Positions 59,266 through 64,000 of a stretch of DNA of 64,000 nt are shown piece by piece (the stretch's first letter is position 1; each line of letters begins with the position of its first letter). The stretch is taken from the NCBI GenBank assembly GCA_030544235.1, contig CM060467.1:2113501-2177500 (forward strand), in the 5' to 3' direction. Made by a program: the position numbers and the translations under genes. This stretch comes from Lepturacanthus savala. Lineage: Eukaryota > Chordata > Actinopteri > Scombriformes > Trichiuridae. Below the pieces are notes generated by a model. The model ran no database searches. It was not told where the DNA came from and was given only the letters and a program-made list of their open reading frames with translations.

Positions 59266-60235
59266 ATAAATGCTATTTTCTACAGTAATACTGTATTTTA
59301 ATCCTGTATTTCTACATGTTTAACACAGTAAATATAATTATTCAAACGTCTGGTTTTAATCAGACTAAAACAATAATCTGTTTTTTTGTTGAATTTCACT
59401 AATTCAGTGTCCAACCAAATAAGAATAATGTTCCTCCCTCCTGTTCCTGAGCTTTAATGTTGTATAACATCCAGAAAAAAAGTGTTTTTGCAGAACATTA
59501 TGACGTTGACCTTTGACCCTTGAAACCTAATCAGTGCATCCTGGAGTCCAATAGTGGATTTTTCTGCCAAATCTGCAGAATTTCTCCGTTTTTTTTTCCC
59601 TCTAAAATATTTCGTATTAACGAGGACGTGACGGACGGACATGAAGCACCTGGCCACCGCCGCCGCAGCCGCCGCAGCCGCCGCAGCCGCCGCCGCCGCC
59701 GCCGCCGCAGCTTTAATTTTCTTCCATTTTGGCCGCGTGGAGGGAGATTTTGTCCAGGAGTTTGAGGTTGTTATAATAACAAGTCACTCTTAATGTCCTT
59801 AATGTTAATACCAAACACCGTGTTTTTTTTTCTCTCGTGCAGTTGTTGGGTTTTTTGGTCGACGGCCAGTCCTGCTGAATCCTCCGGAACGTCGGCGACT
59901 TCCTTCAGCGGAAAAACAGATGATCGGCAGTTTCGATTTCAGTATCAGAAAAGCTGCGGGACGTGTTGAAGCATCACATCGAAGGGTTATATAAATGTTA
60001 TTCTGAAGCCTCGGCCAGGGTCAGTCAGAGTTTCTCTTTATTGTTCAGGGACCAATCTGAGTTCTTTCTCAGGCAGAAGATCCCGGAAATTAAATTGGAA
60101 TAAAAGTCAATTAAATAAAAGTCAATTAAATTGAAATAAAGGTAAATATCACGTGTATGTTCTGGTGTAATAGTCAAACTGAAGCAGGAATGACTTTAAT
60201 CTGATTAGATTAGACGGGACATTAATCTGATTAGA
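59265..60235. other. Interval without recognised gene
   Basis: Contains the GCC tract and a higher-complexity patch at about 59840-60080. No other support. Confidence 0.4.
59641..59793 (+). other. GCC/GCA trinucleotide tract in a 50-codon open frame
   Basis: The tract 59653-59714 is (GCC)n with GCA interruptions. It lies in a frame MKHLAT followed by 18 Ala codons and ALIFFHFGRVEG to a stop at 59791. A polyalanine peptide is possible, but no splice sites, promoter or homologue support it; a CpG-rich trinucleotide expansion in non-coding DNA is more likely. Confidence 0.3.
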
Positions 60236-60239
60236 AGCT

Positions 60240-61180
60240 TTGGATAGTCGTTTAATTGATTAGTTGGCAACTATTACATTAATTATCAACTATTCTGATA
60301 ATTGATTAATTGATTTGAGTCATTTTACAAGAAGAAAATGTACAAATTCTCTGGTTCCAGCTTCTCTTCTCTGATTATTTCCTGGTTTCTTTAGTCTCTA
60401 TAATAATAAACTGATGATCTTTGGGTTGTGGACTGTTGGATAATTTTAAGCATGCTTTTATTTTGAAGGGCCCCTATACTGACTCTTTTCCCAGTTTAAT
60501 ATTTAAATTTTCATGGTTTATTCAGAGTTTTTTCTTGATTTTAGTCAATTTAAACTTATTTTTGTTGCAATGTCAATATTTTATCTCATATTTTTTTCCA
60601 TATTTGACCAAAACCAAAGGGGAGAAAAGGAAAAATCAATCAATTAATCAATTAATTACCAACTATTACGATAATTAACAGATTAGAGTCATTTATTAAT
60701 AAGAAAATGTCCAAATTCTCTGGTTCCAGCTTCTCTTCTCTGATTATTTCCTGGTTTCTTTAGTAATAATCATCAGTTTATAATAGTAAACTGATGATCT
60801 TTGGACATTTTAGGTTAAATCTTCACATTTTTCACCATTTAATGAACCAAACAACAATTAAAACAGTCATTAGTTGCAGCTGCAGATGTAGTTTCAATAT
60901 AAAATCCAGGGAAAGTGAAGTTGAATTGATTAAATTAAGGCTCAAATGATTCAATATAAAAGACTAAACTGCACATAATTTTCTCCTAATCTTTCTCCTT
61001 TATTAAATAAATACAACTAGAGCTTCATTGATTGGTTAATTAATTGTCAACTATCACATTAATCAGGTTGGGTTGAATCTTCAGCTTTTTGGGAAACACT
61101 GATCCACATTTTACACCATTTTAATAATCAATAGATTAATCAATTAGCGAAATAATCATTAGTTGCAGCCCTACACAACT
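60240..61180. repeat. Three family A copies
   Basis: At about 60240-60440, 60635-60890 and 61018-61175. Between the first two is a short family B-like fragment (TGCTTTTATTTTGAAGG, about 60451-60470). Confidence 0.85.
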
Positions 61181-61204
61181 TGGCTATAATTAGTTATAAT
61201 AGAA

Positions 61205-61240
61205 TATAGTGAATAATGACTCATCTGACCATATCTCCTG
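61205..61240 (-). mobile_element. Very short Tc1-like fragment
   Basis: ATGACTCATCTGACCATATC is identical to copy 1 of the Tc1-like remnant and reads WSDESLF on the minus strand (61211-61231). Similarity does not extend further, so it may be chance or a tiny remnant. Confidence 0.3.
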
Positions 61241-62110
61241 TCTATTGGTTTATTATTACATCCTGGTTGATAATAGGCTCCTCCCCCCAATTATCTCCAA
61301 ACTATTTACAATTTAAATATCACAATATAGTACCACATCATTTCCATTTCTGGAAAAAAGTCATTTTCATCAGAGTTGAGTCAAAATATTACACTTTAAA
61401 AAGCAGAATCACGAGTTATTTTGATTCAACCAAATATTTATTCTGCTCTTTAAATTATTCAGCAGCAACTCAGGTGATGAACATCTGGATCCAGGTTATC
61501 AGCAGCACATGCTCATGTATTATTACATGTTAATAGAAATGATGTTGCGCCCTCTACTGGGATAAAAGAGAGAAACCCAATAAGTTAAACATTCATTTTA
61601 GAAACAATAATAGGGTTTATGTTCTATTGCAGTTTTAGTTTTTTGTCATAAAACAAAAAACAATCTTTATTTTAGTTTGACAGCTGCTTTTCTTAATATA
61701 TGAAAAAATAATTTACACAACCGCTGTATCTATTATTTATAAATGTCACATCATTTAAAGTACATAATGAAACCACTTAAGGCATATTTTTGCATGAATC
61801 ATCATACAACTATTATTATTAATATTATTATTTTTTATTAAAAATGTTTGAGATACCGTTTAAACCAGTTAATTACTCCAATATATTCCTAAATAAACAT
61901 AGCAATTACCACAGAGAAAGATATTATAATACACAGAGGCTATAACTGATATAAATAAAATAGACTAATATATAAAGTTTTAATAAATAAAATAAAACTT
62001 CATGAGAGAGTGGATATTTTTAATACATTGTGTTAATTAAAATACTTTTATTAATTCGACACAAAATTCAATGATTTAAAAAATAAAATATTCTTTTAAA
62101 AATAATTTTC
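61240..62110. other. AT-rich gnl2 upstream flank
   Basis: Featureless AT-rich sequence between the last repeat and the gnl2 promoter. A 105-codon frame (61216-61533) has no domain. Base composition changes abruptly at about 62110. Confidence 0.5.
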
Positions 62111-62129
62111 ACAAACATCGAGCAGCGTC

Positions 62130-62311
62130 TCTGATTGGTTCTCGTCGTCGCTCTTTTGATGACGTCCTTCCGGTTTCCCCGCACTAACACGTGTGTAGTA
62201 AAGCGTCGCAGCTGAAGGGAAATAACAGCAGATTTCAGCTTTTCCGACGCGTCCGCGTGGTTTTTGTTGTTTTTCCTGATCCGGCGAAGGCTTCGCCGTT
62301 AAACAGCGACC
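62130..62311 (+). promoter_or_regulatory. gnl2: gnl2 promoter and 5' UTR, TATA-less and CpG-rich
   Basis: Base composition changes sharply from AT-rich to CpG-rich at about 62120. Visible sites in order are an inverted CCAAT box (TGATTGGTT, 62132-62140 region), a CRE-like TGACGTC (62160-62166), an ETS/GABPA-type CTTCCGG (62167-62173) and a palindromic CACGTG E-box (62188-62193). No TATA box is seen at a suitable distance. This set fits a housekeeping ribosome-biogenesis promoter; an E-box is the known MYC/USF target sequence, but binding here is inference. The transcription start is probably within about 100 bases before the ATG; I cannot place it exactly. Confidence 0.75.
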
Positions 62312-62375
62312 ATGGTGAAGCCTCAGTTTAAAGGAAAAATGACGATAAACCCGTCGTCGTCCAGCTCCAACCCCG
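62312..62375 (+). other. gnl2: gnl2 coding exon 1
   Basis: Contains the start codon in the context GCGACCATGG and 21 full codons plus one base. It ends at a consensus donor (G/GTAAG). The encoded basic, Ser-rich N-terminus (MVKPQFKGKMTINPS) is typical of GNL2. The intron that follows opens with repeated GCTAATGCTAA-like sequence. Confidence 0.95.
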
Positions 62376-64000
62376 GTAAGCTAATGCTAATGCTAACCCC
62401 ACATAGCCAGTTTGTTTACAGCTAATGCTAACTGTTGCTAACCGGGTGATAATAAACATTTCTGGGATTTTAAACTTTAACACTTGCCAAAACATGTTAA
62501 ATGTGTCTAAACGAATCATATAATTTGTAGTTTTAACAACAACTTACAACGTATATGTTTAATAAAACGTATGTGACAACTTATAAGTTAGCAATATAAA
62601 TATATATGTTTTAATAATGTCCGATCTTCTTTAATTCATATTTAATGTGTTTTTAAATGCATTGACTCCTTTTTATATCCAGAGAAACTGTATAAACACA
62701 ATTTTATAAATAATAATTCAGTGTTATGTACTTATGTTCCTTATAAATACAGGAAATTCAGGAGCTTATTGTTATTTATTGGACCCTTTCAAATTAAAAC
62801 ATTAACATTAAAATATTTGACTCATAAGAAAATGTTTAGATTTCTTATTCTGAATCTGGCAGCAGCTGATTTTACTTATTAAACCGGTTAATTGTTTAAT
62901 AAGATGTGTATTTAAGCAGCTTTGCTTCTCTTTAAATGTATTCTGTTAATGAGAATGTGTATTTTGAACATATATATTGTTAAAGTATCTGTACATTTAA
63001 TATATTTGTGTGTTTCTAATATATTTTATTATGTATATTTAACAGATCGACCTAAAGGGGCTGGTGGGAACAACATGAGGGACCGAGCCACCATCAAACG
63101 TCTCAACATGTACAGACAGAAGCAGAGATGGTAAATGAGGATTTTATACTTTTATATTATTTCTCTGAATGTTGTTTTTAATAAATATCAGGATTTAATT
63201 TTGTGTGACACCTTCTATTTTATTCATATTTCTGTTTTATTTTATTCTACTTTATAAATTGATATTCTAGTGACTGTGTCACACCTTAAACTTTATTCTT
63301 CTTATTATTTTATTTGTATTCTACTTTTTATATTTATATTCTAATGTCTGGGTTACACGTCTTTTAACTTAACTAAAATTTTTCTATTGATGTTTTACAC
63401 CTTTAACTGCATATTTAATTTTATTCTTATTGTTATTTTATTTTATGTATATTCTAATGTCTGGGTTTCACTTTGAACTGCGTATTTTCACTTCTTTTAA
63501 CTTAAATTCTATTCTATTTTTATTTTAATTTTCATATTTATATTCTAATGCACCTTAAACTGCATATATTTGCACATTTAAAAAAAAAAATTTAAATTCT
63601 ATTTAATTCAACTTTTATAATGATGTTTTATCTTTTATCTTTATCTTATTTCTATTTATCCGACTTTTCTATTTAATTCTACTTTTCTATTTATTTACTA
63701 GTTTTTGGTTGTACTATAAACTACATAGTTGGACTATTTCAACTTGTCTTTAATTTTATTCTAATGTCTGTGTTGCTCCTGAAATAAACAACAAATTCTT
63801 TGCTTGTGGAAGAATAATTGTCAATAAATTCTATTCTGATCGTGATTGTGACACCTGGAATAAACACGTTATATTCTTTATACTGATTTTTATTTTTCCC
63901 ACAGTAACAGCAGAGGAAAAGTGATCAAACCGTTGCAGTATCAGTCCACCGTGGCTCCAGGAACAGTCGCCAGAGTAGAACCCAACATCAAATGGTTTGG
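62312..64000 (+). CDS. gnl2: Nucleolar GTP-binding protein 2 (NOG2/NGP-1), exons 1-3, 3' truncated by window end
   Basis: GNL2/Nog2 is a circularly permuted YlqF/YawG-type GTPase that acts in the nucleolus and nucleoplasm in late pre-60S ribosome assembly. Three coding exons are visible: 62312-62375, 63046-63130 and 63905-64000 (continuing). Introns are 62376-63045 and 63131-63904, both GT..AG; the joins split codons after base 1 (Gly/Asp junction, read as Asp) and after base 2 (Cys). The 81 complete codons begin MVKPQFKGKMTINPS, continue with GAGGNNMRDRATIKRLNMYR, and end in KPLQYQSTVAPGTVARVEPN then IKWF. These match the conserved N-terminal NGP1NT domain of vertebrate GNL2 from memory; the GTPase domain lies beyond the window. 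The ATG has a strong Kozak context (A at -3, G at +4) and matches the family start. No frame damage is seen. Identification is confident; exon coordinates are read by eye. Confidence 0.96.
63046..63130 (+). other. gnl2: gnl2 coding exon 2
   Basis: An 85-base exon preceded by TTTAACAG and followed by GTAAAT. It encodes Asp-Arg-Pro-Lys and then the well conserved GNNMRDRATIKRLNMYRQKQ block. An open frame running from 62922 through this exon is intron read-through and not a separate gene. Confidence 0.95.
63905..64000 (+). other. gnl2: gnl2 coding exon 3 (5' part)
   Basis: Begins after TTTTTCCCACAG. It completes a split Cys codon and encodes NSRGKVIKPLQYQSTVAP onward to IKWF. The window ends inside the exon, so its donor site is not visible. 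Confidence 0.94.

Noticed and set aside
62922..63134. Separate 70-codon + gene
   Set aside because: Intron 1 read-through joined to gnl2 exon 2; the acceptor at 63045 and donor at 63131 define the exon.

Overview
The window looks like vertebrate, most likely ray-finned (percomorph-type) fish, nuclear DNA. It is AT-rich and full of microsatellites and minisatellites. It carries decayed copies of fish-type Tc1/mariner, L1 and other non-LTR elements. Only one protein-coding gene is convincingly present. I see no operons, rRNA genes, tRNA genes or CRISPR arrays.

The gene is at the right edge: the first three coding exons of gnl2 (nucleolar GTP-binding protein 2, a 60S ribosome-assembly GTPase) on the + strand from 62312, cut by the window end. 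Upstream of its ATG is a compact CpG-rich promoter with an inverted CCAAT box, a CRE-like site, an ETS site and a CACGTG E-box. Everything before it (about 62 kb) has no recognisable exon and reads as a gene desert or a very long intron or intergenic interval.

Layout. 1-3.3 kb: a unique block, then a broken Tc1-like transposase (- strand) interrupted by other repeats. 3.6-7.7 kb: an L1-type LINE fossil (+) with one nested insertion. 9.5-11.3 kb: a second non-LTR fossil whose reverse-transcriptase motif is present three times in tandem. 13.9-15.3 kb: minisatellites. 17.1-18.65 kb: a GCGCCACC-type repeat. 18.66-19.56 kb: a second Tc1-like copy carrying a 146-bp MITE. 20.1-20.85 and 35.75-36.55 kb: clusters of an interspersed family (here 'family B') with a palindromic core. 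22.35-23.09 kb: a direct duplication. 23.18-26.36 kb: a long inverted repeat around a GGTTAA-type minisatellite. 27.05-28.01 kb: a 22-bp minisatellite. 29-34.7 kb: copies of 'family C', + on the left and - on the right. 38.4-39.36 kb: a 21-bp minisatellite. 40.33-42.24 kb: a large imperfect inverted repeat whose loop holds a 35-bp palindromic minisatellite. 43.2-46.65, 47.3-48.4, 52.7-54.4, 57.0-57.8 and 60.2-61.2 kb: copies of a TTAATCGATTAATCG-bearing family ('family A'), tandemly amplified in two places. 49.9-51.85 kb: a degenerate GATGTTTGTTTGTGA array. 58.2-58.9 kb: a 26-bp AT minisatellite.

Between the repeats are islands of higher-complexity sequence (for example 0.66-1.01, 39.66-40.06, 46.65-47.22, 51.9-52.62 and 54.45-54.87 kb). 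They are not coding by any sign I can see and are candidates for conserved non-coding regulatory DNA; that is inference until aligned. In human, GNL2 lies next to RSPO1, so regulatory DNA of a developmental neighbour is plausible but unproven. Repeat-family letters are labels for this window only.
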